Assembly (NCBI GenBank): GCA_903845455.1
Contig: CAIMXN010000022.1
Coordinates: 1 to 29,907, forward strand
From: an uncultured beta proteobacterium
Lineage (GTDB): Bacteria; Pseudomonadota; Gammaproteobacteria; Burkholderiales; Burkholderiaceae
Length of the DNA: 29,907 nucleotides
Direction: 5' to 3'
Numbering within the stretch: the stretch's first letter is position 1; every line of letters begins with the position of its first letter. Below are positions 15,836 through 24,118 of this stretch, one piece after another. The notes under the pieces were generated by a model. It was given only the letters and a program-made list of their open reading frames with translations, was not told the origin of the DNA and made no database searches. A program made the translations under genes and the position numbers.

Positions 15836-17155
15836 ATGAATCGCAGTTTCTACATCATTATGGCGGCGCAATTTTTTTCGTCGCTTGCTGATAACGCCCT
15901 GCTGATTGCAGCAATTGCCCTCTTAGCCCAGCTTAACGCACCGGCTTGGATGACCCCTTTGCTCAAACTATTTTTTGTGCTCTCCTACGTGATACTTGCT
16001 GCCTTTGTTGGCGCCTTTGCCGACTCCAGGCCTAAAGGCAATGTGATGTTCATCACCAATACTATTAAGTTTATTGGGTGCGTGGTCATGTTACTGGGTA
16101 GCCATCCTTTATTGGCATACGCGATTGTGGGTTTAGGCGCAGCGGCCTATTCCCCAGCTAAATATGGCATTTTGACTGAATTACTCCCGCCTGAAAAACT
16201 GGTAGCGGCCAATGGCTGGATTGAGGGTTTGACGGTCGGGTCGATCATTATGGGGACGGTTCTTGGTGGTGTGCTGATCAGTAGTTCAGTGTCCCAGAGT
16301 CTATTAAGTTTTGATTTGCCTGCTATTGATACTGGAATTGATACGCCAGCAGAATCAGCCATCATGATCATTATGATGATTTATGTGATTGCGGCCATTA
16401 TCAATCTTCGCATTCCAGATACTGGGGCTCGGTATGTTTCCCAAAAATCAAACCCTATTGAACTCATCAAAGACTTTGCAGTTTGCTTTAAGACTCTTTG
16501 GAACGATCGCCTCGGTCAGATCTCCTTGGCTGTCACAACCCTCTTTTGGGGTGCTGGTGCGACCTTGCAATTTATTGTGATCAAGTGGGCTCAGGTTGCC
16601 CTGCATATGAGCCTCTCTCAAGGCGCCATCTTGCAAGCTATTTCTGCTGTTGGTGTAGCAGCTGGAGCTGTGTGGGCAGCTTGGCGTGTACCACTGCGTG
16701 ACTCCCTTAAAGTTCTGCCCTATGGCATTGCGATGGGTTTAGTCGTCTGTGCGCTAGCAATCTATAACTCTGATATGTTACCGAACACCGTACTGTGGAC
16801 AGTGGGTAAATTAGAAATCAATCTCAATCTCCTGCCAGCGTACTTCTTATTAATTTTAGTGGGTTGGTTGGCTGGCTATTTTGTTGTGCCAATGAATGCA
16901 CTCTTGCAACATCGCGGCCACGTCTTAATGTCGGCAGGGCATTCGATTGCAGTACAAAACTTCAATGAAAATATTTCTGTACTGTTAATGTTAATAGTTT
17001 ATTCACTACTCATATGGCTAGATGCTTCGGTCCAATATGTCATTATAGGTTTCGGTTTAGCAGTCAGCTTGATCATGTGGATGGTGATTAAGCGCCACGC
17101 TGCAAACCAAGCAGAATATGACTCTATGCACCTTATCGGTGAACATAAGCACTAA
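15836..17155 (+). CDS. lplT: Lysophospholipid transporter LplT (MFS)
   Basis: LplT is an inner-membrane major-facilitator protein that flips lysophospholipids, mainly lyso-phosphatidylethanolamine, inward for re-acylation. The 439-residue protein is almost entirely hydrophobic helices separated by short loops, consistent with about 12 membrane segments. It starts MNRSFYIIMAAQFFSSLADNALLI, the characteristic LplT opening with the Asp-Asn pair in helix 1, and has the loop GAFADSRPKGNVMF after helix 2 and PAKYGILTELLPPEKLVAANGW, typical of the family. The partner acyltransferase Aas, linked in enterobacteria, is not beside it here. It is divergent from alr and ends 20 bp from the convergent HolD-like gene. 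Confidence 0.93.
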   Translation: MNRSFYIIMAAQFFSSLADNALLIAAIALLAQLNAPAWMTPLLKLFFVLSYVILAAFVGAFADSRPKGNVMFITNTIKFIGCVVMLLGSHPLLAYAIVGLGAAAYSPAKYGILTELLPPEKLVAANGWIEGLTVGSIIMGTVLGGVLISSSVSQSLLSFDLPAIDTGIDTPAESAIMIIMMIYVIAAIINLRIPDTGARYVSQKSNPIELIKDFAVCFKTLWNDRLGQISLAVTTLFWGAGATLQFIVIKWAQVALHMSLSQGAILQAISAVGVAAGAVWAAWRVPLRDSLKVLPYGIAMGLVVCALAIYNSDMLPNTVLWTVGKLEINLNLLPAYFLLILVGWLAGYFVVPMNALLQHRGHVLMSAGHSIAVQNFNENISVLLMLIVYSLLIWLDASVQYVIIGFGLAVSLIMWMVIKRHAANQAEYDSMHLIGEHKH

Positions 17156-17175
17156 AACATGCAGCGTTTTTTGGC

Positions 17176-17718
17176 TTAAACATTTTGTAAAACCGATTTT
17201 GCTAAGAGCAAATCTTGCCAAAGCATAGACTTCTCCTTCGGCCTAGAAAGTAAATAGTTCAGATCAAAGGAAGCAATCAGAGGAAGCTCTTCCTCAAGCT
17301 CACAATTTAAGGCGAGAACCGTTTCTCTTAACTCGGAAAGTGCGTCACGCTCCCCAGTCAGTTTTTGCGCTGCGGGGCCACCGAATGCAAACGCAATCGT
17401 AGGTAAGCCATTTTGAGGAAGCTCTAAAGTATTTAGATTATCGGTTGGACTTTTCCAAGCCCACTCATCAGATGACAAACCCAAAGCTCGAATCATGTTT
17501 TGAAAAAGTAGCTCTGCATCATCTTGCGGTTTATTGCCAAAAAACCACCAAGTGCCGTAAGAAGTTCTAGTAATGCTGTTATTAGGCTGACTATCCAGTT
17601 CAACGGTAGTGTTTACTGCAGCTACTTCTGTAGATACTGGTGCCAGCACTCCCTCACGGGCAGCCCACTCAGTAATACCCATTTCTTTTAAAAAGATGGA
17701 GTTGCTTGATGTATTCAT
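17176..17718 (-). CDS. HolD-like protein (DNA polymerase III psi) with degenerate uracil-DNA-glycosylase-type domain
   Basis: The 180-residue protein has no strong signature. Its start (IFLKEMGITEWAAREGVL, residues 8-25) resembles the N-terminal LQQLGITQWSLRRPGAL of E. coli HolD, the part that binds the clamp loader. After an Asn/Thr-rich linker the rest follows the layout of family 4 uracil-DNA glycosylases: FFGNKP (59-64) where GEAPG would be, then DDAELLFQNMIRALGL, PTIAFAFGGPAAQKLTG for the A-L-G-AA-LLG strand, and FDLNYLLSRPKEKSMLWQDLL (151-171) where HPxYLLR-P would be. The catalytic His position is Asp152, and the 4Fe-4S cysteines are missing (only Cys139). Glycosylase activity is therefore unlikely. 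It overlaps rimI by 4 bp; holD and rimI are also neighbours in E. coli. HolD function is inferred. Confidence 0.65.
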   Translation of the reverse strand: MNTSSNSIFLKEMGITEWAAREGVLAPVSTEVAAVNTTVELDSQPNNSITRTSYGTWWFFGNKPQDDAELLFQNMIRALGLSSDEWAWKSPTDNLNTLELPQNGLPTIAFAFGGPAAQKLTGERDALSELRETVLALNCELEEELPLIASFDLNYLLSRPKEKSMLWQDLLLAKSVLQNV

Positions 17719-18260
17719 GGCTCTAGCTTAATGGATTTTGCCATCACAGTTGCATCTTCCCTTAAGCCAGATTCTGAATTCACAGGATAGTAATTTTTCC
17801 GTATACCAATTTGTTCATAGCCGAGAGCTTGGTACAGATTTACTGCGGCAGTATTAGAGGGTCTGACTTCCAGAATAATCCGTGGTATCTCTTGCTGCAC
17901 TGCTACTGCCTCAATGGCATTCATCATGCGCTTTGCAATACCTAACCTGCGTAATTTTGACGATACGGTAATGTTGAGCAAATGGAGCTCGTCTACTGCT
18001 GGAAATAAAATGCAGTAAGCCCATAAGATCTGAGGATCCAAATACGAGCCTTTGATAGCCTGGTCAACTTGCGGACGAATACAGTAAGCCCAATGACCTG
18101 CGGCTAAAGAATCTGAAAAATTACCCCGCGTCCACGGGTGGATGTGCGACACCGCCTCAATTGCAAGTACTTCATCTAGATCTGCCGCTTGCATCGGGAG
18201 AAATGAAAGTTCTGTAACGCCATCTTCAAGAACATTGTTTAAGGGGGAATCGTTTGTCAT
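17715..18260 (-). CDS. rimI: Ribosomal protein bS18-alanine N-acetyltransferase RimI
   Basis: RimI is a GNAT acetyltransferase that acetylates the N-terminal alanine of ribosomal protein S18. The 181-residue protein is longer than E. coli RimI (148) because of an N-terminal extension of about 15 residues and an insertion around residues 60-80. GNAT motif A is visible as LLNITVSSKLRRLGIAKRMM (acetyl-CoA pyrophosphate loop RRLGIA), motif B as IILEVRPSNTAAVNLYQALGY, and the C-terminal IGIRKNYYP...EDATVM is typical of RimI. The gene begins 15 bp after tsaB and overlaps the HolD-like gene by ATGA. tsaB-rimI adjacency is very common and supports the call. Confidence 0.93.
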   Translation of the reverse strand: MTNDSPLNNVLEDGVTELSFLPMQAADLDEVLAIEAVSHIHPWTRGNFSDSLAAGHWAYCIRPQVDQAIKGSYLDPQILWAYCILFPAVDELHLLNITVSSKLRRLGIAKRMMNAIEAVAVQQEIPRIILEVRPSNTAAVNLYQALGYEQIGIRKNYYPVNSESGLREDATVMAKSIKLEP

Positions 18261-18275
18261 GCGTGAGGTATTGGA

Positions 18276-18998
18276 TCAAAGATTAGCTTGCTTGCGCTCT
18301 TGAGCTGTATAGGCTACTTTATTGCGAACATAAACTGGTTCGAGCTGATGTACATCTTGTGCAAGCCCGGCCGTCCAAGCCTTGTTTGCACAAGCGAGAA
18401 TTCCTAAGGCACTAACACCAATTTCTGGGTCAAGTTGTACTGCAGAAAATGGCTTTTTAGCATGCGCCAATAAACGCTCACCATACTCATGTAAGGCACT
18501 GCCGGCAATAAACTCTATACCATCTAATAAGACATTTTCAGGAGAAGATAAAGCCACCTCCCCTTGGCGCTCTGGCAGTCCTTGTGAACTGCTGAGATAG
18601 TGAGCCCAGTAGACTTCATTCATGCGTGCATCTACAGCAATCAAAAAGCGCCTGGGCTTAGAGAGTAAAAAAGCTGGTGTCTGAGTGAGTTGAGCCGCAA
18701 TGGCATCTAGACTGATGACTGGTAAAACGGGTAGATGAGCTGCGATCGCTAGGCCTTGAACTGCTGCAACACCGAGGCGCACACCTGTAAAGGCTCCTGG
18801 ACCAACCCCAATCGCAATCGCATCAAGTACATTCAGTTCTATGGCGGCCGCTGTTAATAATTGATCGATCCAAGGTAATAGAAGCTGGCTTGCACCTGCT
18901 GAAACCTTTTGGTGCAGCAGTGTCGGGATGTCATCATCTACCGACAAAGCAACAGAACACCAAGCCGATGAGGTATCAATAGCAAGTATGCGAGTCAA
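18276..18998 (-). CDS. tsaB: tRNA threonylcarbamoyladenosine biosynthesis protein TsaB
   Basis: TsaB is the inactive ASKHA-fold partner that, with TsaD and TsaE, transfers threonylcarbamoyl to A37 of ANN-decoding tRNAs (t6A), a generally essential modification. The 240-residue protein begins ILAIDTSSAWCSVAL, the TsaB phosphate-binding-like strand, and has the diagnostic IAIGVGPGAFTGVRLGVAAVQGLA block (about residues 61-84). The start codon is TTG, 10 bp after the stop of the preceding gene, with AGAAGA upstream; no nearby ATG keeps the conserved beginning. It sits in the same tight minus-strand run as the methylmalonyl-CoA genes and is followed by rimI. Confidence 0.93.
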   Translation of the reverse strand: MTRILAIDTSSAWCSVALSVDDDIPTLLHQKVSAGASQLLLPWIDQLLTAAAIELNVLDAIAIGVGPGAFTGVRLGVAAVQGLAIAAHLPVLPVISLDAIAAQLTQTPAFLLSKPRRFLIAVDARMNEVYWAHYLSSSQGLPERQGEVALSSPENVLLDGIEFIAGSALHEYGERLLAHAKKPFSAVQLDPEIGVSALGILACANKAWTAGLAQDVHQLEPVYVRNKVAYTAQERKQANL

Positions 18999-19008
18999 CT
19001 GAGATCTT

Positions 19009-19473
19009 CTATCTACTTAAGCCAGCAACGACTTCAGGTGGCGCCTGAACTAACTCAATTAACACCCCTTCACCCGAAAAAGGAAACTCATCATTGCCTT
19101 TGGGATGAACAAAGGTAATGTCGTGTCCACCTGCGCCACGGCGGATACCGCCAGGAGCAAACCGAAGACCATTAGCGCTTAGCCACTCTACCGCCTTTGG
19201 CAAATCATCTACCCATAAACCGATATGGTTCAAAGGCGTTTGATGAACTGCGGGTTTCTTGTCGAGATCTAAGGGCTGCATTAAATCCACTTCAATTTCA
19301 TGAAATCCATTACCAATGGCGCAGATATCCTCATCAACATTCTCGCGCTCTGAAACAAAGGTACTTTTGTATTCAAAGCCCAATAAATCAACCCATAACT
19401 TACGGAGTCGATCTTTGTGCTCACCACCAATGGCGATTTGCTGAATTCCTAAAATCTTAAAAGGTTTAGTCAT
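19009..19473 (-). CDS. VOC-family protein, probable methylmalonyl-CoA epimerase
   Basis: In this context the protein probably interconverts (S)- and (R)-methylmalonyl-CoA, joining propionyl-CoA carboxylase to the mutase. It is a vicinal-oxygen-chelate protein of 154 residues with two beta-alpha-beta-beta-beta modules. Candidate metal ligands by comparison with methylmalonyl-CoA epimerase are Gln66 (DLMQPL), His83 (LNHIGLWVDD) and Glu140 (GVLIELVQ). The expected first histidine is Gln12 (IQQIAIG). The stretch FVHPKGNDEFPFSGEGVLIELVQAP matches the epimerase HPK...G-L-ELVQ region with a short insertion. It lies 9 bp after pccA and 10 bp before tsaB. A different VOC activity is possible because of the Gln12 substitution. 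Confidence 0.75.
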   Translation of the reverse strand: MTKPFKILGIQQIAIGGEHKDRLRKLWVDLLGFEYKSTFVSERENVDEDICAIGNGFHEIEVDLMQPLDLDKKPAVHQTPLNHIGLWVDDLPKAVEWLSANGLRFAPGGIRRGAGGHDITFVHPKGNDEFPFSGEGVLIELVQAPPEVVAGLSR

Positions 19474-19482
19474 ATATATTTT

Positions 19483-21519
19483 CTATTCGAAGCGAATGAT
19501 CAATTGATCAACAGCTAGACTTTCGCCAACTGTTGCACAGATTTCGGCAACCACGCCATCCTGCACAGCAGTTAGCGTATTTTCCATCTTCATCGCCTCA
19601 ATTGCAGCTAGTTTTTGGCCAGCCGTAACAGCGTCACCGACTTTTACAGCAATGTTAGTGAGCAATCCAGGCATAGGAGACATGATTAATTTGGAAGTAT
19701 CTGGTGGCGCCTTAACAGGCATGCGACGCTGAAGCTTTGCACCTAAAGGACTTAAAACCATGCATTCATATTGTGCGCCATCTAAGACTAGACAATGCAT
19801 CACGCCACGACGTTCAACTTGGGCGGTAATCTTGCTGGTTCCATTAATCGTGGCACGTAGGCAAATTTCACCTGGGCGCCAACTACTCACAATGTCATAA
19901 CGACTCACACCATCTGCATCATCAATGTATACAGAGTAGGTTGAATCTTTTAATTCAACACGAATGGGGATCTCAATTGGGGATGCTTTTGAACCCACAC
20001 GTTGACCTGTTACGATCACGAACTGCTTCGCAATCGTCATTTCATGGCCTACTAACTGGCCATCGATCATCTTGATATGTTCGAGGTAACGATAGCGCAT
20101 AAATGCCGCTAAAGCTGCCAAACGTCTAGGATCGGCCGGCTGTACCGAATCAGTTTTAAAGCCTTCTGGATATTCCTCGGCAATAAATCCAGTGGTGAAA
20201 TCACCCGATACAAAGCGTGGGTGCTGCAACAAAGCTGCCTGGAATGGAATATTTGAATGGATGCCCCGAATCACAAAATCATTTAATGCGGCACGCATTT
20301 TTTCAACCGCCTCAGTACGATTTTTGCCATGCACAATCAGTTTGGCAATCAGCGAGTCGTAATACATCGGAATTTCACCGCCCTCATAGACCCCTGTGTC
20401 GACCCGTACACCACCCACCTCTTGCGGTGGGCGATATTTCACTAAGCGGCCAGTTGAAGGCAAAAAGTTACGAAACGGATCATCCGCATTGATGCGGCAC
20501 TCCATCGACCAGCCATCCAGCTTTACATCTTCTTGTTTGAATGCCAACTTTTCACCAGCAGCAACCCGAATCATTTGCTCTACTAGGTCTAGGCCGGTAA
20601 TGTTTTCGGTTACCGGATGCTCTACTTGAAGACGGGTATTCATCTCCAAGAAGTAGAAAGACTTATCTTTGCCGACAACGAACTCGACTGTACCCGCAGA
20701 TTGATAGTTCACTGCTTTGGCTAAGGCTACCGCTTGCTCACCCATTGCCTTACGTGTTACGGGATCAATAAATGGTGAAGGCGCTTCTTCGATGACCTTC
20801 TGGTGGCGACGCTGAATAGAACAATCACGTTCATTCAGATAGACAACATTGCCAAACGAATCACCTAGAACCTGAATTTCAATATGGCGCGGGCCTTCAA
20901 CAAACTTCTCAATGAAGATACGATCGTCGCCAAAACTATTCATTGCTTCAGTTTTGCAAGCAACAAATCCTTCGGCAGCCTCTTTGTCGTTAAAAGCAAC
21001 GCGCAATCCTTTACCACCACCACCCGCTGATGCCTTAATCATTACTGGGTAACCAATACCTTGAGCAATCTTCACAGCCTCATCGGTTGTAGGAATTGCT
21101 TCATTATGACCAGGAATGGTATTGACTTGAGCTGCAAGAGCAAGCTTCTTTGAGGCAATCTTATCGCCCATCGCGGCAATCGATTGATGTTTAGGTCCAA
21201 TAAAAACAATGCCCTCTTCTTCGCAACGTTTAGCAAATTGCTCATTCTCAGATAAGAAGCCATAGCCAGGATGAACCGCCTGGGCGCCAGTGTCTTTACA
21301 AGCCTGAATGATGCGCTCCATCAATAAATAAGATTCTCGTGAAGGTGCTGGCCCAATACAAACTGCCTCATCGGCCATCTGCACATGACGCGCCTCTTTA
21401 TCGGCCTCAGAATAAACAGCTACTGTTTTAATGCCCATCTTCTTGGCGGATTTCATTACACGGCAGGCAATTTCACCGCGGTTAGCAATTAAAATTTTCT
21501 GAAACATTTTCGTAGTCAT
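19483..21519 (-). CDS. pccA: Propionyl-CoA carboxylase alpha subunit (biotin carboxylase + biotin carrier)
   Basis: This subunit carboxylates its own biotin with ATP and bicarbonate and hands the carboxyl group to PccB. The 678-residue protein has a biotin carboxylase N-domain starting ILIANRGEIACRV (residues 9-21), an ATP-grasp core with KASAGGGGKGLRV, the EMNTRLQVEHPVTE catalytic stretch, a linker/BT domain (about 460-600), and a biotinyl domain ending with EAMKMEN, where Lys644 takes biotin. It starts 14 bp after pccB. A downstream ATG four codons later is possible. Being between pccB and the epimerase gene, and in one run with the mutase, makes propionyl-CoA the likely substrate; acetyl-CoA or methylcrotonyl-CoA carboxylases look similar. 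Confidence 0.93.
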   Translation of the reverse strand: MTTKMFQKILIANRGEIACRVMKSAKKMGIKTVAVYSEADKEARHVQMADEAVCIGPAPSRESYLLMERIIQACKDTGAQAVHPGYGFLSENEQFAKRCEEEGIVFIGPKHQSIAAMGDKIASKKLALAAQVNTIPGHNEAIPTTDEAVKIAQGIGYPVMIKASAGGGGKGLRVAFNDKEAAEGFVACKTEAMNSFGDDRIFIEKFVEGPRHIEIQVLGDSFGNVVYLNERDCSIQRRHQKVIEEAPSPFIDPVTRKAMGEQAVALAKAVNYQSAGTVEFVVGKDKSFYFLEMNTRLQVEHPVTENITGLDLVEQMIRVAAGEKLAFKQEDVKLDGWSMECRINADDPFRNFLPSTGRLVKYRPPQEVGGVRVDTGVYEGGEIPMYYDSLIAKLIVHGKNRTEAVEKMRAALNDFVIRGIHSNIPFQAALLQHPRFVSGDFTTGFIAEEYPEGFKTDSVQPADPRRLAALAAFMRYRYLEHIKMIDGQLVGHEMTIAKQFVIVTGQRVGSKASPIEIPIRVELKDSTYSVYIDDADGVSRYDIVSSWRPGEICLRATINGTSKITAQVERRGVMHCLVLDGAQYECMVLSPLGAKLQRRMPVKAPPDTSKLIMSPMPGLLTNIAVKVGDAVTAGQKLAAIEAMKMENTLTAVQDGVVAEICATVGESLAVDQLIIRFE

Positions 21520-21533
21520 GATTATTTGGCGCC

Positions 21534-23066
21534 TTAAAGAGGAATGTTGCCGTGTTTACGAGCAGGATTCTTCAGTTCTTTATCTTTCAACATCGCTAAA
21601 GAGCGTGAAATGCGCTTACGGGTTTCATGAGGCAAGATAACATCATCAATATAACCACGACGTCCAGCCACAAAGGGGTTGGCAAACTTGGCTTTGTACT
21701 CCGCTTCACGGGCTGCAATCTTTTCAGGATCTGATTTTTCTTCTCGGAAGATAATTTCAACAGCCCCTTTAGGGCCCATCACGGCAATTTCTGCTGAAGG
21801 CCAGGCAAAGTTCACGTCACCACGCAAATGCTTGGAAGCCATCACATCATAGGCACCGCCGTATGCTTTGCGAGTAATGAGGGTCACCTTGGGCACTGTG
21901 CAATCAGCATAGGCATAGAGTAATTTCGCACCATGTTTAATAATGCCGCCGTACTCTTGAGCAGTACCAGGCATAAAGCCAGGCACATCTACCAATGTCA
22001 CCACGGGAATATTGAAAGCATCACAAAAGCGGACAAAACGCGCAGCTTTGATAGACGCCTTGATATCCAAGCAACCTGCCAATACCAAGGGCTGATTGGC
22101 AACAATCCCAATGGAACGTCCTTCCATGCGGGCAAAACCAATCAAGATATTTTTTGCATAGTCAGGTTGAAGCTCAAAGAACTCGCCATCATCCACAATC
22201 TTCGTAATTAATTCCTTCATATCGTATGGTTGATTGGGATTGGAGGGTACCAAAGTGTCTAAAGAGAAGTCCGGTTCTTCAGTGCGCATAGCGCCATGAA
22301 TCATTGGGGGCTTTTCTCGATTAGATAAGGGGAGATAGTTGAAGAAACGACGCAACATCATGATCGCGTCAACATCGTTCTCAAATGCCAAGTCACATAC
22401 GCCAGATATAGTTGAATGCGTTACAGCACCACCCAACTCTTCAGCGGTCACATCCTCATGGGTAACAGTCTTCACCACCTCTGGACCTGTGACAAACATG
22501 TACGAGCTATCTTTAACCATGAAGATAAAGTCCGTCAGCGCTGGTGAGTACACGGCACCGCCGGCGGAAGGACCCATGATCAATGAGATCTGCGGAATGA
22601 CACCCGAAGCAGTGACGTTACGCTGGAAAATTTCAGCGTAACCGCCTAATGAAGCTACCCCTTCTTGAATACGCGCGCCACCAGAATCATTTAAACCAAT
22701 CACGGGTGCGCCAACTTTGAGCGCCTGATCCATGATCTTGCAGATTTTTTCAGCATGCGCTTCAGACAAAGATCCACCTAAAACTGTAAAGTCTTGAGAG
22801 AACACAAATACCAAGCGCCCATTAATCATGCCGTAGCCGGTAACAACACCATCCCCTGGAACAGTTTGATCGGCCATACCAAAATCGTAGCAGCGATGTT
22901 CAACGAACATATCCCACTCTTCGAAAGTACCTGCATCCAATAGGAGCTCAATACGCTCGCGGGCAGTGAGTTTTCCTTTTGAGTGCTGCGCCTGAATACG
23001 CTTTTGCCCGCCACCTAATCTGGCGAGCTCTCGCTTTGCTTCAAGCTGTTGAATAATTTCCTTCAT
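21534..23066 (-). CDS. pccB: Propionyl-CoA carboxylase beta subunit (carboxyltransferase)
   Basis: PccB moves the carboxyl group from biotin to propionyl-CoA, giving (S)-methylmalonyl-CoA. I start it at the ATG at 23066 (510 residues): AAGGGAG (23078-23072) lies 5 nt upstream and MKEIIQQLEAKRELARLGGGQ is the usual family beginning. A 19-codon longer frame would run back over that site and the meaB stop. The carboxyltransferase halves are both present: KLTARERIELLLDAGTF, the oxyanion-type GLNDSGGARIQEGV and MGPSAGGAVYSPALTDF in the first, and VDVPGFMPGTAQEYGGIIKHGAKLLYAYA and TRKAYGGAYDVMASK in the second. The gene begins 10 bp after meaB, probably translationally coupled, and leads into pccA. 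Confidence 0.95.
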   Translation of the reverse strand: MKEIIQQLEAKRELARLGGGQKRIQAQHSKGKLTARERIELLLDAGTFEEWDMFVEHRCYDFGMADQTVPGDGVVTGYGMINGRLVFVFSQDFTVLGGSLSEAHAEKICKIMDQALKVGAPVIGLNDSGGARIQEGVASLGGYAEIFQRNVTASGVIPQISLIMGPSAGGAVYSPALTDFIFMVKDSSYMFVTGPEVVKTVTHEDVTAEELGGAVTHSTISGVCDLAFENDVDAIMMLRRFFNYLPLSNREKPPMIHGAMRTEEPDFSLDTLVPSNPNQPYDMKELITKIVDDGEFFELQPDYAKNILIGFARMEGRSIGIVANQPLVLAGCLDIKASIKAARFVRFCDAFNIPVVTLVDVPGFMPGTAQEYGGIIKHGAKLLYAYADCTVPKVTLITRKAYGGAYDVMASKHLRGDVNFAWPSAEIAVMGPKGAVEIIFREEKSDPEKIAAREAEYKAKFANPFVAGRRGYIDDVILPHETRKRISRSLAMLKDKELKNPARKHGNIPL

Positions 23067-23076
23067 ACCAACTCCC

Positions 23077-24102
23077 TTAGAAAAATTCGTGACCCATTGC
23101 CTCAAGTAAACGTCTTGCCGCAACTGAAGCAGCCATGGTTCCTTGATTGACTTGAGAACTTAAGATGGGTAAAAGTTCTTGTACTGCCGGATGATTTCTA
23201 AATGCATTTTTTAAACCAGCATCAATCCGGTCCCACATCCAAGACCCTGATTGTTGTTTGCGACGTGCTTGTAATAAGCCATTTGCATTTTGTAATTTCT
23301 GATACTGGAGAATTTTTTCCCAAAGTTCTGTGATACCAGTGCCCTGCAGAGCACTCATACAAAGAACCGCTGGATGCCAATAAGTTTGATCATGTGAAGC
23401 ATGATCAGGGTTACCCTGAAAACCCAAGAGGCGTAATGAACTTGTAATAAATAACTGTGCCCGCATGGCAGCATCGGGATCGATATCGGCTTTATTGATG
23501 ACGATCAAATCTGCCATCTCCATCACACCCTTTTTGATGGCCTGCAAATCATCACCAGCATTGGGTAGTTGTAGAAGTAAAAACATGTCAGTCATGCCAG
23601 CAACGGCGATTTCGCTCTGCCCTACGCCAACCGTTTCAATAATCACCACATCAAATCCTGCGGCCTCAGCCACAAGCATTGCTTCACGCGTCTTTTCTGC
23701 GACGCCGCCTAAAGTTCCCGATGAAGGGCTAGGGCGGATGAACGCTGCATCTAAGACAGAAAGTCGTTCCATCCGCGTCTTATCGCCCAAGATCGAACCA
23801 CCTGATAGTGTCGATGAAGGATCAATTGCCAATACTGCTACACGGTGACCTTTTTCTATTAAGTAAAGACCGAGGGATTCTATTAAAGTCGACTTACCAA
23901 CACCTGGGACGCCAGAGATACCTAAGCGAAATGACTTGCCAGTTTTAGGCAGCAAGGCATTAAGTACATCATCAGCACGATGACGGTGATCTAAGCGCGT
24001 AGATTCAAGCAGGGTAATAATCTTGGCCAAAGCCCGACGCTGGGCAGACGAAGGAAGACCCGTAAGATCGTTGACTAGTCCCTGATCAGCGGCGTTGAGC
24101 AT
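23077..24102 (-). CDS. meaB: Methylmalonyl-CoA mutase-associated GTPase MeaB
   Basis: MeaB is a G3E-family GTPase that gates adenosylcobalamin delivery to methylmalonyl-CoA mutase and protects it from inactivation. From the ATG at 24102 it has 341 residues; a TTG three codons upstream (24111) is an alternative. The G1 loop is GISGVPGVGKSTL, the G3 region FDVVIIETVGVGQSE with the conserved Glu and Gly, and the G4 motif VINKAD; the C-terminal AASVAARRLLE region forms the dimerisation arm in this family. It follows the mutase by 16 bp (or 7 bp with the TTG) and precedes pccB by 10 bp. The old name argK/LAO transporter kinase is obsolete for this family. Confidence 0.95.
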   Translation of the reverse strand: MLNAADQGLVNDLTGLPSSAQRRALAKIITLLESTRLDHRHRADDVLNALLPKTGKSFRLGISGVPGVGKSTLIESLGLYLIEKGHRVAVLAIDPSSTLSGGSILGDKTRMERLSVLDAAFIRPSPSSGTLGGVAEKTREAMLVAEAAGFDVVIIETVGVGQSEIAVAGMTDMFLLLQLPNAGDDLQAIKKGVMEMADLIVINKADIDPDAAMRAQLFITSSLRLLGFQGNPDHASHDQTYWHPAVLCMSALQGTGITELWEKILQYQKLQNANGLLQARRKQQSGSWMWDRIDAGLKNAFRNHPAVQELLPILSSQVNQGTMAASVAARRLLEAMGHEFF

Positions 24103-24118
24103 TTTCAACAATCTAAGT

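Noticed and set aside
17156..17175. AAAAC/GTTTT stem between convergent lplT and HolD-like genes
   Set aside because: Only five A/T-rich pairs, so too weak to call a terminator.
17176..17718. Active uracil-DNA glycosylase
   Set aside because: The catalytic His and iron-sulphur cysteines are absent and the substrate loop is shortened.
20217..20629. Antisense frames inside pccA, and others inside pccB, scpA and phaC
   Set aside because: Compositional shadows of strongly conserved genes on the other strand.
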